In this document: piece by piece, positions 34,457 through 44,224 of the stretch | Layout of the letters: each line of letters begins with the position of its first letter | Position numbering within the stretch: position 1 is the first letter of the stretch | The notes under the pieces: model-generated | What the model was told of the DNA's origin: nothing | Database searches by the model: none | What the model saw: the letters and a program-made list of their open reading frames with translations, nothing else | Made by a program: the position numbers and the translations under genes | From: Pararhodospirillum oryzae | GTDB taxonomy: Bacteria; Pseudomonadota; Alphaproteobacteria; Rhodospirillales; Rhodospirillaceae | DNA length: 64,000 nucleotides | Assembly (NCBI RefSeq): GCF_007992075.1 | Contig: NZ_BJZO01000007.1 | Location: 1-64,000 of the forward strand | Direction of reading: 5' to 3'

Positions 34457-35080
34457 CTAGCGCACCAGCGCCCCCGAGGCATACGTCCGGATCGACTGCT
34501 CCATGCGGGCGTTGAAATCGCTCATCAATCCCTGGATCAAGGTGAACCAGGCCGCCTCGCGGTCCTGGACACTGGCGTTTTCGGGCACGGTGGCGAAGCG
34601 CCACACCCGCGCCGTGGCCTGGGCCATCGTCACCCCGGTGGTCGTGTCGATGACCTGAAGCGTTGCCTCCAGGGAAGCGTCGTAGCGCTCGGCCTGCTCG
34701 GTGCGAAACGCCCCTTCCACGCCCTTTTGCACCGCCAGGGATTTCTCGGTCACCGCGCCGTCTTGGATCGACAAGACCACGCTGCGCCCCGCCGTGCCGT
34801 CGGCCTGCAAGCGTTCAAACGCCCACTGCCGGGCCGCCCCCATCGGGGACAGCGGCATTTCATGCTCGACGTTGGGCGGGCGCATCGGCGGACGATAATC
34901 CTCGCGCACATCCACCTGGGCCGCCTTGAAGACCAGCGGCTGCAGGTGGGTAAAATGAAGGTCGTTGAATCGCTGGGGCGCAGGGGGCGGCGAGCACCCC
35001 CCGGCCACGGCCGCCACCAGGGCGGACGCGGACAAGGCCAGAACCTGCCGGCGCGACGCAAACGAGGAAAGAGAGGACAT
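34457..35080 (-). CDS. Putative lipoprotein of unknown function
   Basis: The 207-residue protein begins MSSLSSFASRRQVLALSASA with a lipobox VAGGC near residue 29, so it is probably lipid-anchored. SRRQVL has some Tat-like character. The mature part is hydrophilic with LHFTHLQPLVFKAAQVDVRE and a later TGVTMAQATARVWRFATVPE region. No function is known to me. The ATG at 35080 follows GAGGTGA. The stop TAG lies in GACTCTAG, similar to the repeat-element terminus. Confidence 0.8.
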   Translation of the reverse strand: MSSLSSFASRRQVLALSASALVAAVAGGCSPPPAPQRFNDLHFTHLQPLVFKAAQVDVREDYRPPMRPPNVEHEMPLSPMGAARQWAFERLQADGTAGRSVVLSIQDGAVTEKSLAVQKGVEGAFRTEQAERYDASLEATLQVIDTTTGVTMAQATARVWRFATVPENASVQDREAAWFTLIQGLMSDFNARMEQSIRTYASGALVR

Positions 35081-35139
35081 GCCGCTCACCTCAAGGAAAA
35101 GTGTCGATGGGATACGAAAGGGTGCCGCCTCAGGCGGAC

Positions 35140-36096
35140 TCAGGCGGACCCGGAAGGCTCCCCCGACGGGCCCGGGGAGGGCTCGGCGCACAACGCCTCC
35201 AGCTCGCTGGGCGTCAGGGCGTATGTTGCTTTGCAAAACTCGCACGTCACGTCAATGGTCCCGTTTTCCGCCAGGCTCTCGCGCTCCTCGACGGGCAAGG
35301 TCAGCAGGGCCCGCGCCACCTTGCGCGCCGAACAGCGGCAGCCATAAAACACCGGTCGCGGCGCCGCGAGGCGCAGGTCCTGGGCATGGAACGGCCGGCG
35401 CAGCAGGGCTTCGGGCGTCAGGGCCGGATCGGTCAGCTCGGCCGGGGTCAGCGAACGCATCAGCACGCTGGCCGTTTCCCAGGCGTCATCCCAGTCGGTT
35501 CCCCCGTCGTCGGCGGCGGGGCCGGCCGTCCGGGGCATGCGCTGAAGCAGCAAGGCGGTCGCGCCCCACGCCTCATCCCCGGCAACCGGCGGCCGGGTCG
35601 CCACCAGCAAGGTCGTGGGCAGCTGTTCCGACAGATCGAAATAGCGCTGGGCACACGCGGCCAGACTGTCCCCCTCGATCTGAACAATGCCCTGATAGCG
35701 CTCGGTGTGCGGCCCCTGATCGACGGTGAACGCCAGGTGCCCCTGCCCGATCAGGGCCGCGAGCCGCCCGGCGGCCGGCGGCTCCCCGGCCGGCAGGCGG
35801 CCGGCGTCGTAGCGCGCCACCGCCCGCACCATGCCGGCGCTGGTCACGTCGGCGATCAGCGCCCGCACCGGCCCGTCGCCTTGAATCTGCAAGGTGAACA
35901 CGCCGTCGTACTTGAGAACCGACGACAACGCCACGCCCAGCACCACGGTTTCGGCGACCAGCGCGGCCACCACCGGCGGATAGTCATGCCCTGCCAGGGT
36001 ATCGCCCACCGCGCGACCGGCCCGCACCAGGCGCCCCCGGAACTCGCCCGAGGCGAGGTGAAAGGGCAAGATCACGTTGTCGCCGAAAGCGCTCAC
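35140..36096 (-). CDS. hslO: Redox-regulated chaperone Hsp33
   Basis: Hsp33 is a holdase switched on by oxidation of four zinc-bound cysteines. The 318-residue protein shows the C-x-C pair ([10 protein letters not shown]) and the C-x2-C pair ([10 protein letters not shown]) near its end, and the N-terminal fold [20 protein letters not shown]. The start is best placed at GTG 36096, where GTGA overlaps the argF stop; GTG 36105 is an alternative. The coupling to argF is common in alphaproteobacteria. Confidence 0.94.
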   Translation of the reverse strand: MSAFGDNVILPFHLASGEFRGRLVRAGRAVGDTLAGHDYPPVVAALVAETVVLGVALSSVLKYDGVFTLQIQGDGPVRALIADVTSAGMVRAVARYDAGRLPAGEPPAAGRLAALIGQGHLAFTVDQGPHTERYQGIVQIEGDSLAACAQRYFDLSEQLPTTLLVATRPPVAGDEAWGATALLLQRMPRTAGPAADDGGTDWDDAWETASVLMRSLTPAELTDPALTPEALLRRPFHAQDLRLAAPRPVFYGCRCSARKVARALLTLPVEERESLAENGTIDVTCEFCKATYALTPSELEALCAEPSPGPSGEPSGSA

Positions 36097-37022
36097 GTCA
36101 GGCACCACGCCAGAATGGCCTTCTGGGCATGCAGGCGGTTTTCGGCCTCGTCCCACACCACCGACTGCGGCCCGTCGATGACATCCGCCGTCACTTCCTC
36201 TCCCCGGTGGGCCGGCAGGCAGTGCAAGAACAACGCCTCCGAGTGGGCCAGCGCCATCAGCGGCCGGTTGACCTGGTAGGGATGCAGCAGGCGCGTGCGC
36301 ATCTCGCGCTCGGCTTCACCCACGCTCATCGACATCCAGGTGTCGGTCACGACGCAGTCGGCCCCGGCCGCCGCGGCGGCCGGATCGTCGGTCACGGTCA
36401 CGTCGCCACCGTTGGCCCGCGTCCACGCGACGACATCGTCCGGAGGCGCGAACTCGGCCGGACAGGCCACGCGGATGGAAAACCCGAAGCGGGCCGCCGC
36501 CTTGATCCACGAGCACGACACGTTGTTGCCGTCGCCCACCCAGGCCACGACCTTGCCCGCGATCGGCCCCCGGTGTTCTTCCACCGTCATGATGTCGGCC
36601 AGGATCTGGCAGGGATGGGCCAGGTTGGTCAGACCGTTGATCACCGGCACGCTGGCGTGCGCCGCCAGTTCGTCCAGGTCGTCGTGGCTGTCGGTGCGCA
36701 GCATGATGGCATCGACGTAGCGCGACAGAACCCGCGCCGTGTCGGCGATGGTCTCGCCCCGGCTCAGTTGCAGCGTATCGCCGGTCAGCACCAGGACATC
36801 GCCCCCCAGCTGCCGCATGCCGACTTCGAACGACACCCGGGTTCGCGTGGAGTTGCGCTGGAAAATCAGCGCGAGGGTTTTTCCGGCCAGCACGGGGGTC
36901 TCGGGCGTGCCCGCGTGGCGGGCGGCCTTGAAGGCCGCCCCCTGGTCCACGATGCCACGCAAGGTCGCCGGGTCGATGTCGGCAAGATCAAGAAAATGAC
37001 GAATGGGACGGGCCCGGGCCAT
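36093..37022 (-). CDS. argF: Ornithine carbamoyltransferase
   Basis: ArgF makes citrulline from ornithine and carbamoyl phosphate. The 309-residue product has the carbamoyl-phosphate loop STRTR (in [19 protein letters not shown]), the LAHPCQ motif and the catalytic HCLPAHRG. The ATG at 37022 lies one base beyond the argD stop, and the end overlaps hslO by 4 nt. The three genes form a tight argD-argF-hslO operon. Confidence 0.97.
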   Translation of the reverse strand: MARARPIRHFLDLADIDPATLRGIVDQGAAFKAARHAGTPETPVLAGKTLALIFQRNSTRTRVSFEVGMRQLGGDVLVLTGDTLQLSRGETIADTARVLSRYVDAIMLRTDSHDDLDELAAHASVPVINGLTNLAHPCQILADIMTVEEHRGPIAGKVVAWVGDGNNVSCSWIKAAARFGFSIRVACPAEFAPPDDVVAWTRANGGDVTVTDDPAAAAAGADCVVTDTWMSMSVGEAEREMRTRLLHPYQVNRPLMALAHSEALFLHCLPAHRGEEVTADVIDGPQSVVWDEAENRLHAQKAILAWCLT

Positions 37023-37023
37023 G

Positions 37024-38214
37024 TCAGACGGTCTCCCCGGCAAGGCGCGCGCACGCACGCGCAAGACAAGCTTCGGCGGCCTCGATGTCGGCAAGGCCAA
37101 GGGTCAAGGGCGGCAGCAAACGCACGACGTTATCGGCGGCGGGCACCGCCAGCAGGCCCTCGTCGCGCAAGGCACTCAACAAGTCGGCGTTGGGACAGCG
37201 GCACGCGAGCCCCAGCAGCAGGCCCCGGCCGCGCACCTCGGCCAGCAGGCCGGGATAGCGCGCCACCAGGGCTTCCAGGCCCGCGCGCAAGGTGGCGGCA
37301 TGGGCGCGGACCTGTTCCAGGAAACCGTCGGCCAGCAGCACGTCGAGCACGGCGTTGCCCACGGCCATGGCCAGCGGGTTGCCGCCAAAGGTGGTGCCAT
37401 GGGTGCCGGCGGTCAGAACGCCCGCGAACGGCCCCCGCGCCAGGCACGCGCCCACCGGGAAGCCGCCGCCCAATCCCTTGGCGGTGGCCACCACGTCGGG
37501 CACGATCCCGTCGAGCTCGTGGGCGAACAAGGTGCCGGTGCGGCCCATGCCGGTCTGCACCTCGTCCAGAATCAACACCAGCCCTTCCTGGTCGGCCAGG
37601 GCGCGCAAGCCCGCCAGATACCCGGCGGGCGCCGGATGAACGCCGCCTTCGCCCTGGATGGGCTCCACCAGAATGGCGCCGGTCTCGGGAGTGATGGCGG
37701 CGCGGGCCGCCTCCAGGTCGCCATAGGGCACCCGGTCGAAGCCTTCCATCACCGGCTCGAAACCGTGGATGTGCTTTTGCTGGCCCCCGGCGGCAATGGT
37801 CGCCATCGTGCGCCCGTGAAAGGCGTTTTGGGTGACCAGGGTCCGCCAGCGCCGCACGCCGCCCAGGCGCTCGAACTGATAACGCCGGGCCAGCTTCAAG
37901 GACGCCTCGATGGCCTCGGCGCCCGAATTGCAAAACAGCACGGAATCAGCGAACGAAGCCGCCACCAGCCGCTCGGCCAGCCGCTCCTGCTCGGGAATGC
38001 GAAACAGGTTCGAGCAGTGCCACAGCTTGCCCGCCTGCCGGGTCAGGGCCTCCACCAGATGGGGATGGGCATGTCCCAGCGAGGTCACCGCGATGCCAGC
38101 GGCAAAATCAAGATATCGTCGCCCGTTGGTGGCATGCAGCCACGCCCCTTCGCCCCGGTCGAAGGACAGGTCAAGACGAGCATAGTTTGGCATCAAGGCC
38201 GGGATCGTGGACAT
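37024..38214 (-). CDS. argD: Acetylornithine aminotransferase
   Basis: ArgD is the PLP-dependent transaminase of arginine synthesis, and in some species also of lysine synthesis. The 396-residue product has [20 protein letters not shown], the [14 protein letters not shown] segment, and the PLP-lysine in [38 protein letters not shown] is also typical. It is the first gene of argD-argF-hslO. Confidence 0.96.
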   Translation of the reverse strand: MSTIPALMPNYARLDLSFDRGEGAWLHATNGRRYLDFAAGIAVTSLGHAHPHLVEALTRQAGKLWHCSNLFRIPEQERLAERLVAASFADSVLFCNSGAEAIEASLKLARRYQFERLGGVRRWRTLVTQNAFHGRTMATIAAGGQQKHIHGFEPVMEGFDRVPYGDLEAARAAITPETGAILVEPIQGEGGVHPAPAGYLAGLRALADQEGLVLILDEVQTGMGRTGTLFAHELDGIVPDVVATAKGLGGGFPVGACLARGPFAGVLTAGTHGTTFGGNPLAMAVGNAVLDVLLADGFLEQVRAHAATLRAGLEALVARYPGLLAEVRGRGLLLGLACRCPNADLLSALRDEGLLAVPAADNVVRLLPPLTLGLADIEAAEACLARACARLAGETV

Positions 38215-38339
38215 CGGACACTCGCGTCAGGGGACCCCTCCGGCGGATGGGCTTGGGCGCCGGGACGACGAAAGACGCGTCCAGGGGCATGATGCCGGCC
38301 GGAGGAAAGCGAGTGTTATTACGCCTGCGCGTGCCGATG

Positions 38340-39326
38340 TCAACGGAAGGGGTCGGATTTCTCCAGATAGTCCTGCACATAGCGCCGCACGCCCTCTTCC
38401 AGGGGCGTGAAGGATCCCGGGTAGCCGGCCTGGCGCAGCCGGTCCATGCGCGCCTCGGTGAAATACTGGTAGCGGGGGCGCAAGGACTCGGGCATGTCGC
38501 GGTATTCCAGGCGGGGCGCCTGATCCAGGGCCCGGTAGACCGCGCTCGCCAGATCGGCGAACGAACGCGCCTGCCCGGTGCCCACGTTGAACAGGCCGCT
38601 GACCGTGGGCGTGTCGACCAGCCACGAGACCACGTCCACGACATCGTCCACCCAGATGAAATCACGCAGCTGGCCGCCGTCGGGAATGCCCTCGCGGTAG
38701 GACTTGAACAGCCCGAACGGCTTGCCCTCGCGCGCGAAGGGGTGGATCTGGTGCACGACGCTGCGCATCGGGCCCTTGTGCGCCTCGTTGGGGCCGTACA
38801 CGTTGAAGAACTTGAGCCCGGCCCACTGCGGCGGCGTGGCCGCGCCCGACCTCACCAGCGCGCACAGGCGCCGGTCGATCATGTGCTTGGACCAGCCATA
38901 GGGATTCAACGGACGCAGGCGGGCCAGGGCCTCGGGCGTGAAGGCATCGTCGAAGCCTTCGTCGCCGGCGCCATAGGTGGCGGCGCTGCTGGCGTAGATG
39001 AAGCGCGCCCCGTGGCGGGTGCACCACGACCACAGATCAAGGGTCAGGCGCACGTTGTTGGCCACGATGCGGTCGACATCGGTTTCCGTGGTCGCCGAAA
39101 TCGCCCCCATGTGGATGATCACGGCGATCTCGCCTTGGTGCGCGGCCAGGAAGGCCGGCAGGTCGGCGGGCGTGATGATGTCGGCCAGGGCGCGCTTGGC
39201 GATGTTGCGCCACTTGTCGCCGTCGCGCAGGCGGTCCACCACCACCAGGTCGTCGAAGCCCCGGGCTTCCAGGCCGGCCAGGATGTTCGAGCCGATGAAG
39301 CCGGCTCCGCCGGTTACGAGAATCAT
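38340..39326 (-). CDS. hldD: ADP-L-glycero-D-manno-heptose 6-epimerase
   Basis: HldD performs the last step in making ADP-heptose for the lipopolysaccharide inner core. The 328-residue extended-SDR protein has the NADP-binding MILVTGGAGFIGSNILAGLE, HMGAISATTETDVDRIVANN, and the YGWSKHMIDR catalytic YxxxK (near 140). The conserved FFNVYGPNEAHKGPMRSVV is also present. It is divergent from the UbiK-like gene. Confidence 0.95.
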   Translation of the reverse strand: MILVTGGAGFIGSNILAGLEARGFDDLVVVDRLRDGDKWRNIAKRALADIITPADLPAFLAAHQGEIAVIIHMGAISATTETDVDRIVANNVRLTLDLWSWCTRHGARFIYASSAATYGAGDEGFDDAFTPEALARLRPLNPYGWSKHMIDRRLCALVRSGAATPPQWAGLKFFNVYGPNEAHKGPMRSVVHQIHPFAREGKPFGLFKSYREGIPDGGQLRDFIWVDDVVDVVSWLVDTPTVSGLFNVGTGQARSFADLASAVYRALDQAPRLEYRDMPESLRPRYQYFTEARMDRLRQAGYPGSFTPLEEGVRRYVQDYLEKSDPFR

Positions 39327-39564
39327 GGCCTGCCGTCCCCTGTGTTCAAGGATCCTTCAAGCCCGGGGTTATACGCATGTCGCCGGCGGGCGTCATCCCC
39401 CGATCCAGGGCCCCAGGCCTCCGCCGGGGAAGCGAACGAGGGCACGGGTTGCATCAAAGCGCGCGGGACCGCATAATACGGGCGGGTTCTCGGCCAGCGC
39501 CGCAGAGCCCTGCCGGCCGTTGGAGCCGGAAATCCACGAGCGTGTCGCGAAAGAGAGAGAGGGC

Positions 39565-39930
39565 ATGACCCCCAGCAACCGCCTGTTTGACGATTTGTCG
39601 CGCCTTGCCGGCGGCGCCGCCGGCGCCCTGGGCGGATTGCGCGGCGAGATGGAAACCCTGATCCGCAGCCGGGTCGAGCGCATCCTGTCGGATATGAATC
39701 TCGTCCGTCGCGAGGATTTCGAGGTGGTCGAGGCCATGGTCCGCGAAGCCCGCGAGCGCCAGGAAGACCTGGAACGCCGGCTTGCCGAGATGGAAAGCCA
39801 GCTGGCCGCCCGCGCCGGCGCCAGCACCCATCCCCGACGGGGCGCCACCGCCCAGGCCCACCGCTCCACCCCCCCCGTCGACGGAGCCGCCCGCGTTGCA
39901 CCGGACGACACGACGCCCTCCGACGCCTGA
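39565..39930 (+). CDS. UbiK-like accessory factor (BMFP domain)
   Basis: The 121-residue protein has an amphipathic N-terminal part (MTPSNRLFDDLSRLAGGAAG) and a helical coiled-coil (EDFEVVEAMVREARERQEDL, about 50-90). A low-complexity Ala/Thr/Pro tail follows. This matches the UbiK/YqiC BMFP family, which assists ubiquinone synthesis and binds lipid. The ATG at 39565 follows GAGAGAGGG. The much longer open frame to 38998 is antisense to hldD. Confidence 0.88.
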   Translation: MTPSNRLFDDLSRLAGGAAGALGGLRGEMETLIRSRVERILSDMNLVRREDFEVVEAMVREARERQEDLERRLAEMESQLAARAGASTHPRRGATAQAHRSTPPVDGAARVAPDDTTPSDA

Positions 39931-40080
39931 GGTCGTCCTCTCGCCCCCGGCCCCGGATCCCACGGGATCCGCCGGGGAAAGGGGACGAAGGGGTGTCCCG
40001 CCCGGACGAACACCCTTGACCCGGGAACCGTGCCACGTTGTCCGTGGACGTGTCCTTCCCGCACACACGGAGCCGTGGAC

Positions 40081-40581
40081 ATGACCACGATGATTTCTCC
40101 CCTGGAATCGGCCGCGCCCAATCCCATCGACCTGATTGAAACCATCGCCGCTTGCAAGGACTGGACCTTCGAGCGCCGGGGCGATCAGGAAATGGCCGCC
40201 GAGGTCCCGGGACACTGGTGCGATTACGGGCTGTTCTTCGCCTGGTCCGAGGACCTGGACGCCTTGCATTTCAGCTGCGCCTTCGACATGCGCACGCCCA
40301 AGGCCCGGCGCTCGGAAATCCTGGAACTGCTGGCCCTGCTCAACGAACGCCTGTGGCTGGGCCATTTTGCCTTGTGGACCGAAACCGGCATCCCGATGTT
40401 CCGCCACACCGTGCTGCTGACCGGGCAGGATCTGAACCGGGCCACGGTCGAGGAACTGGTCGAGATCGCCATCGGCGAATGCGAACGCTTCTATCCGGCC
40501 TTCCAGTTCGCCATCTGGGGCGGCAAGTCGGCCCAGGAAGCGATCGACGCCGCCTTGCTGGAAACCGTCGGGGAAGCGTGA
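40081..40581 (+). CDS. YbjN domain protein
   Basis: The 166-residue protein is a YbjN-domain protein with CDYGLFFAWSEDLDALHFSC and LNERLWLGHFALWTETGIPM. YbjN folds resemble type III secretion chaperones; in alphaproteobacteria the role is unknown. The ATG at 40081 starts MTTMISPLESAAPNPIDLIE. Its TGA overlaps the proC ATG by one base (TGATG), so the two are coupled. Confidence 0.88.
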   Translation: MTTMISPLESAAPNPIDLIETIAACKDWTFERRGDQEMAAEVPGHWCDYGLFFAWSEDLDALHFSCAFDMRTPKARRSEILELLALLNERLWLGHFALWTETGIPMFRHTVLLTGQDLNRATVEELVEIAIGECERFYPAFQFAIWGGKSAQEAIDAALLETVGEA

Positions 40582-41393
40582 TGACATCGGAGTTGTTGGG
40601 CCTGCGCGTCTTGCTGCTGGGCTGCGGACGCATGGGTGGGTCGATGCTGGCCGGCTGGCTGGCGCAAGGACTTGATCCCGCCGCCGTTGCCGTGGTCGAT
40701 CCGGCCGCCGAGGTGCCCCCCGGCGTGCGCCGGATCACCCAAGACGAGGCCCTGGCCCTGACCCCCCGGCCCGATATCTGCGTGGTCGCGGTCAAGCCCC
40801 AGATGATCAACTCGGTTCTTCCCGCTTACGGGCCGCTGGTGGCCCAGGGCACCGTGTTCCTGTCCATCGCCGCCGGCATCACCCTGGCCGGCATCGAGCG
40901 GATGTTGAACGCGCCCGCCGCCGTGGTGCGCGCCATGCCCAACACGCCCGCCGCCATCGGGCGCGGCATGACCGTGCTGTGCGCCAACCCCCGGGTCGAG
41001 GCCCCGGCCCGGGCCGCCTGCGAAACCCTGCTTTCGGCCGTGGGCGCCGTCGACTGGGTGGACGACGAGGCGCTGATGGACGAGGTGACGGCGCTGTCGG
41101 GCAGCGGGCCGGCCTATGTGTTCTTGCTGGTCGAGGCCATGGCCGAGGCTGGCCGGGCCGCGGGGCTTCCCCCCGCGCTGGCGGAAAAGCTGGCCCGGCA
41201 GACGGTCGCGGGATCGGGCGCCCTGCTCGATGCCCAGCCCGACGAGCCGGCCGCCCTGCGCCGCGCGGTGACCAGCCCCGGCGGCACCACCGCCGCCGCG
41301 CTCGCGGTGCTGATGGCCGACGACGGCCTGGCCCCCCTGATGAAGCGGGCCCTGGAAGCGGCCGCCCACCGCTCGCGCGAACTGGCCTCGTAA
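40581..41393 (+). CDS. proC: Pyrroline-5-carboxylate reductase
   Basis: ProC makes proline from pyrroline-5-carboxylate with NAD(P)H. The 270-residue product has the nucleotide-binding VLLLGCGRMGGSMLAGWL, VVRAMPNTPAAIGRGMTVLC, and the C-terminal family signature VTSPGGTTAAALAVL near residue 230. GSGPAYVFLLVEAM is also typical. It is coupled to the YbjN gene upstream. Confidence 0.96.
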   Translation: MTSELLGLRVLLLGCGRMGGSMLAGWLAQGLDPAAVAVVDPAAEVPPGVRRITQDEALALTPRPDICVVAVKPQMINSVLPAYGPLVAQGTVFLSIAAGITLAGIERMLNAPAAVVRAMPNTPAAIGRGMTVLCANPRVEAPARAACETLLSAVGAVDWVDDEALMDEVTALSGSGPAYVFLLVEAMAEAGRAAGLPPALAEKLARQTVAGSGALLDAQPDEPAALRRAVTSPGGTTAAALAVLMADDGLAPLMKRALEAAAHRSRELAS

Positions 41394-41405
41394 CCGGGCC
41401 CGGTG

Positions 41406-41456
41406 GGGACTGGGGCGGAGCCCCGGAGAAAGGGACTGGGCGGAGCCCCGGAGAAA
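41406..41456. repeat. 25/26-bp tandem repeat after proC
   Basis: GGGACTGGGGCGGAGCCCCG... at 41406-41431 is repeated with one G missing at 41432-41456. Each unit holds a small GGGGC/GCCCC hairpin. It lies in the convergent gap between proC and the VTT gene. Confidence 0.8.
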
Positions 41457-41488
41457 GGGCAGACCACCCCGTCGTGAAGCGTCCCTTT

Positions 41489-42274
41489 CTATTCCCCCGC
41501 CCGGCCCGGGCGCTTTTCGGCCCAGCGCTGGGCGGCGTGGGCGCCCCAGGCGGTGAGCCCGGCGGTCAGCACCAGGGCGCCGATCGACCAGCCATCGGGG
41601 TGACGCACGGTCGCGGCCAGCCGCTCGCCCAGCAGGGACAGCGCCACCACCCCCGGGGCCATGCCCACCGCCGTGCCCAGCAGGTAGACCCGCCAGCCGA
41701 TCGGGCTTGCGCCATACAGCACGCTGAGAATTGAAAACGGCACCACCGGAATGTTGCGCAAGGCGGCCACGCCGGCCGCGCCGCCCTCGGCCAGGGCCAG
41801 GCCCCGCCAGCGCCTTTTCCCGGAGGGTTCCTGTCCGCGCCCCTTCCCGGGCGACTCCGGTTCGCGCCCAAGAACGGGCGACTCCGGTTCGCGCCCAAGA
41901 ACGGGCGACACCCGCAGCCAGCGCCGCAGCCCCCGGCCGGCCACGAACAAGACCACGGCGCTGGCCATGAGGCCGGCCGCGTTGACGATCAAGGCAACAG
42001 CGGGAGGGAAGGCCAACCCCACGGCCAGGATCAAAACGGTAACGGGAAACCCCACCAGTCCCAGGGCGACAATCGCGCCGACGGCCGCCACCGGGGCCAG
42101 GGGATGGGCGAGCCAGGGCGCCGCCAGCGCGGCCAGCCGGACGGGATCAAGCAACGCCCCGGCGCCTGTGCCCCCCCAGGCCCACACGGTGGCGGCCGCC
42201 ATTCCCGCCAGAACCAGCGCGAAGGCCCAGCGTTTGCGGCGAGCCAGGGCGACACCAGACGACCACGGCGACAT
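41489..42274 (-). CDS. VTT-domain (TVP38/DedA-type) membrane protein
   Basis: The 261-residue protein has about five membrane segments and the VTT/SNARE-associated pattern: LGLVGFPVTVLILAVGLAFP in the first half and LRNIPVVPFSILSVLYGASP in the second. Such proteins are thought to be lipid scramblases or transporters. A cytoplasmic loop (about 120-150) contains a tandem repeat of PVLGREPES, an insertion not expected for the family. It is convergent with proC. Confidence 0.85.
   Translation of the reverse strand: MSPWSSGVALARRKRWAFALVLAGMAAATVWAWGGTGAGALLDPVRLAALAAPWLAHPLAPVAAVGAIVALGLVGFPVTVLILAVGLAFPPAVALIVNAAGLMASAVVLFVAGRGLRRWLRVSPVLGREPESPVLGREPESPGKGRGQEPSGKRRWRGLALAEGGAAGVAALRNIPVVPFSILSVLYGASPIGWRVYLLGTAVGMAPGVVALSLLGERLAATVRHPDGWSIGALVLTAGLTAWGAHAAQRWAEKRPGRAGE
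41849..41909. repeat. 27-bp in-frame tandem repeat
   Basis: A 27-bp unit at 41849-41875 is repeated exactly at 41876-41902, with a partial third copy after it. It encodes two copies of a nine-residue loop motif (PVLGREPES) in the VTT protein. Confidence 0.88.
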
Positions 42275-42357
42275 GGGGGCTCCAGGGCGGACGAACCAGG
42301 GAAAGCCGGAACCGGCCCGCCCACAAGGCCCGCCCGCGACGCGGGGGTCAAGTCACC

Positions 42358-42389
42358 AAAAAAAGACGGCGCCCCCAGATGGCGCCGTC
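42358..42389 (-). terminator. Rho-independent terminator of the receiver-like gene
   Basis: On the - strand, GACGGCGCC pairs with GGCGCCGTC over a 7-nt loop and is followed by TTTTTTT. It lies about 115 nt after the stop of the gene at 42505. Confidence 0.88.
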
Positions 42390-42504
42390 CCTCAACCTCT
42401 TGGCCATGTTTTTTCTTATTCCTCCCCGTCCGACCCCTTGTCGTCCGACGGACTGCTTCTTCTTCCAAGCAAGGCTCCGAGCGGTACCGGAGCCCGGGCC
42501 AGGC

Positions 42505-42813
42505 TTAGTGCAGCATCACCCCGGGAGGCACGCCCATCGGGCCATTGCCCAGCAGCATCAAGGCGGTGTCACTCGGCAGGGAGTAGAGGCATTCCAAGAT
42601 GCCATCCCACACCGGGCCGTCCGGCGACAGATCGGCGAGAACCAGGGCAAAGGGCCCCTCTTCTTCCAAAACGCGCAGGCCGTTGTCGGCGGCGCTCGCC
42701 GTCACCACTTCGAAGCGATCTTCCAGCTGCAACCGCGCCTGATCAAGAATGATCGCATCCTCGCTCAGGATCAGAACCCGATTACCCATTTCACCCGCAA
42801 GTTTGGCACTCAT
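42505..42813 (-). CDS. Minimal receiver-like protein
   Basis: The 102-residue protein resembles a truncated response-regulator receiver. VLILSEDAIILDQARLQLED fits the first strand and acidic pocket, and FALVLADLSPDG the phospho-acceptor strand (Asp near 60). The fold ends at about the fifth strand without the conserved Lys, so it is about 20 residues shorter than CheY. It may be non-enzymatic. No kinase adjoins it, and it has its own terminator. Confidence 0.7.
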   Translation of the reverse strand: MSAKLAGEMGNRVLILSEDAIILDQARLQLEDRFEVVTASAADNGLRVLEEEGPFALVLADLSPDGPVWDGILECLYSLPSDTALMLLGNGPMGVPPGVMLH

Positions 42814-42991
42814 GACCGTAACCCCCTGCTTTCTAGTCCGTGGATCGTTCGTTTCTTGTCGTCCGGTTCAGCCGGGTTGATCGCCCTTCCTGGACACACA
42901 GAGACGAAAGCAAGGGGCGTGCCAAACCTGTGGCGTTCATAATTCCTTAAATCATAAGCGTTCGGGTTGATTTTGGCGAAGGAAGACCCCG

Positions 42992-43015
42992 GTGCGTTCG
43001 CAATTTGCGACGCAC
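42992..43015. other. Bulged hairpin upstream of the receiver-like gene
   Basis: GTGCGT pairs with ACGCAC and CGCAA with TTGCG, around a one-base loop and one bulged T. It lies in the 223-bp gap between bolA and the receiver-like gene. There is no T-run, and its function is unknown. Confidence 0.4.
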
Positions 43016-43036
43016 TTTGAGCCGCAGGCGGGGAAT

Positions 43037-43348
43037 CTAGCCGTGCGCCCCCTGCGCGGCGGCCTCGGCCGGCGTGCGCAGCCGCAACGACAGCGCATGC
43101 ACGCCATCGGCGAACACCCCGTCCAGCACCGCCATGACAGCCTGGTGGCGTTCCAGGCGGGTAAGGCCCTCGAACCGCGCCGCGACGATCTCGACGTGCA
43201 GATGGGTTTCCCCGTGGCCGCCGTGTCCGGCCCGCATCGCCGCGTGATGCGCATGGCGCCGGGACTCATCGCGCACCGCGACATGCTCGGGGGCCAGCGC
43301 CGTTTCCAGGCGTTCAAAAATCTGCTCACTCACGGGAGGATGGGCCAT
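43037..43348 (-). CDS. BolA family protein
   Basis: The 103-residue protein belongs to the BolA family, which works with monothiol glutaredoxins in Fe-S cluster handling and stress response. ESRRHAHHAAMRAGHGGHGE gives the His-rich loop, HLHVEIVAARFEGLTRLERH the KH-like core, and VHALSLRLRTPAE the final strand with the SLRLRTP end. The ATG at 43348 gives the usual MAHPPVSEQIFERLE start. It is divergent from the J-domain gene. Confidence 0.92.
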   Translation of the reverse strand: MAHPPVSEQIFERLETALAPEHVAVRDESRRHAHHAAMRAGHGGHGETHLHVEIVAARFEGLTRLERHQAVMAVLDGVFADGVHALSLRLRTPAEAAAQGAHG

Positions 43349-43524
43349 GCGATATTTTTCCTTCGCCAGGGAAGCGGGGAAACATCCTGCCTCGCCAGCC
43401 GGGTTAGGGCTCGCGGACGAAAAAACCCCTTCCGACCCGATGTGGGCCGACTCCGGCACGGTTCAAGGGGAGAACCGGGAGGCGTCTTGCCTCAAGACAG
43501 CGCGGGCGCCATAGTGGGCCCATC

Positions 43525-44136
43525 ATGACCCGCGCCGATAACACTGGATGGGATCGCCGCCGCAAGCGCCGCCCCATTCCCCCCCTTGACAGCTTCGGGC
43601 CCCAGGGCGCCGCGAAGACCCGTTTGTGCGACCATCCCGGCTGCACCCACGAGGGCCTGTACCGCGCCCCCAAAAGCCGCGATCTGCGCGAATACTACTG
43701 GTTCTGTCTGGAACACGTTCAGGCCTACAACAAGGCCTGGAACTACTATGATGGCCTGAACGAAACCGACATCGAAACCATGATCCGTCGCGCCACCGTC
43801 TGGGACCGCCCCACGTGGCCCCTGGGCGATCGCTGCGCCGGCGTCGCCGAGCGGATGCACGACCCCTTCACCGTGTTCGGCCCCGAGGGCATGGCCGGTG
43901 AAGGTCCCGGCCAGGACTCCCCCAGACCCCGCCACCGCGAGGATGGGCCGCGCGCGCGCGCCATGCGCGTGATGGACCTTGACGAGCCCCTGACATTGAG
44001 CGCGTTGAAAACCCGCTACAAAACCCTCGTGAAACGCTATCATCCCGACGCCAACGGGGGGGATCGCGACGCCGAGGAGCGCTTCAAGATGGTGACCGAA
44101 GCCTACCACGTCCTACGCGCCGCCCTGGGCGCCTGA
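43525..44136 (+). CDS. J-domain protein with N-terminal Cys/His motif
   Basis: The 203-residue protein ends with a J domain (about 145-200) with the HPD motif in [20 protein letters not shown], so it would stimulate an Hsp70. Its N-terminal half has a C-x4-C pair ([11 protein letters not shown]) and a C-x2-H pair ([11 protein letters not shown]) that look like a small zinc site. The arrangement bolA - J protein - cobS - cobT is common in alphaproteobacteria. cobS follows 88 nt downstream. Confidence 0.9.
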   Translation: MTRADNTGWDRRRKRRPIPPLDSFGPQGAAKTRLCDHPGCTHEGLYRAPKSRDLREYYWFCLEHVQAYNKAWNYYDGLNETDIETMIRRATVWDRPTWPLGDRCAGVAERMHDPFTVFGPEGMAGEGPGQDSPRPRHREDGPRARAMRVMDLDEPLTLSALKTRYKTLVKRYHPDANGGDRDAEERFKMVTEAYHVLRAALGA

Positions 44137-44224
44137 CGCCCGTTCGCTTTTCCCGGCCAAGGCGCCGCGTGCGCCCGTGCCTTTCCCCCCTTTGTTTGTG
44201 CCTTGCGATCTTCGAGGAATCCCC

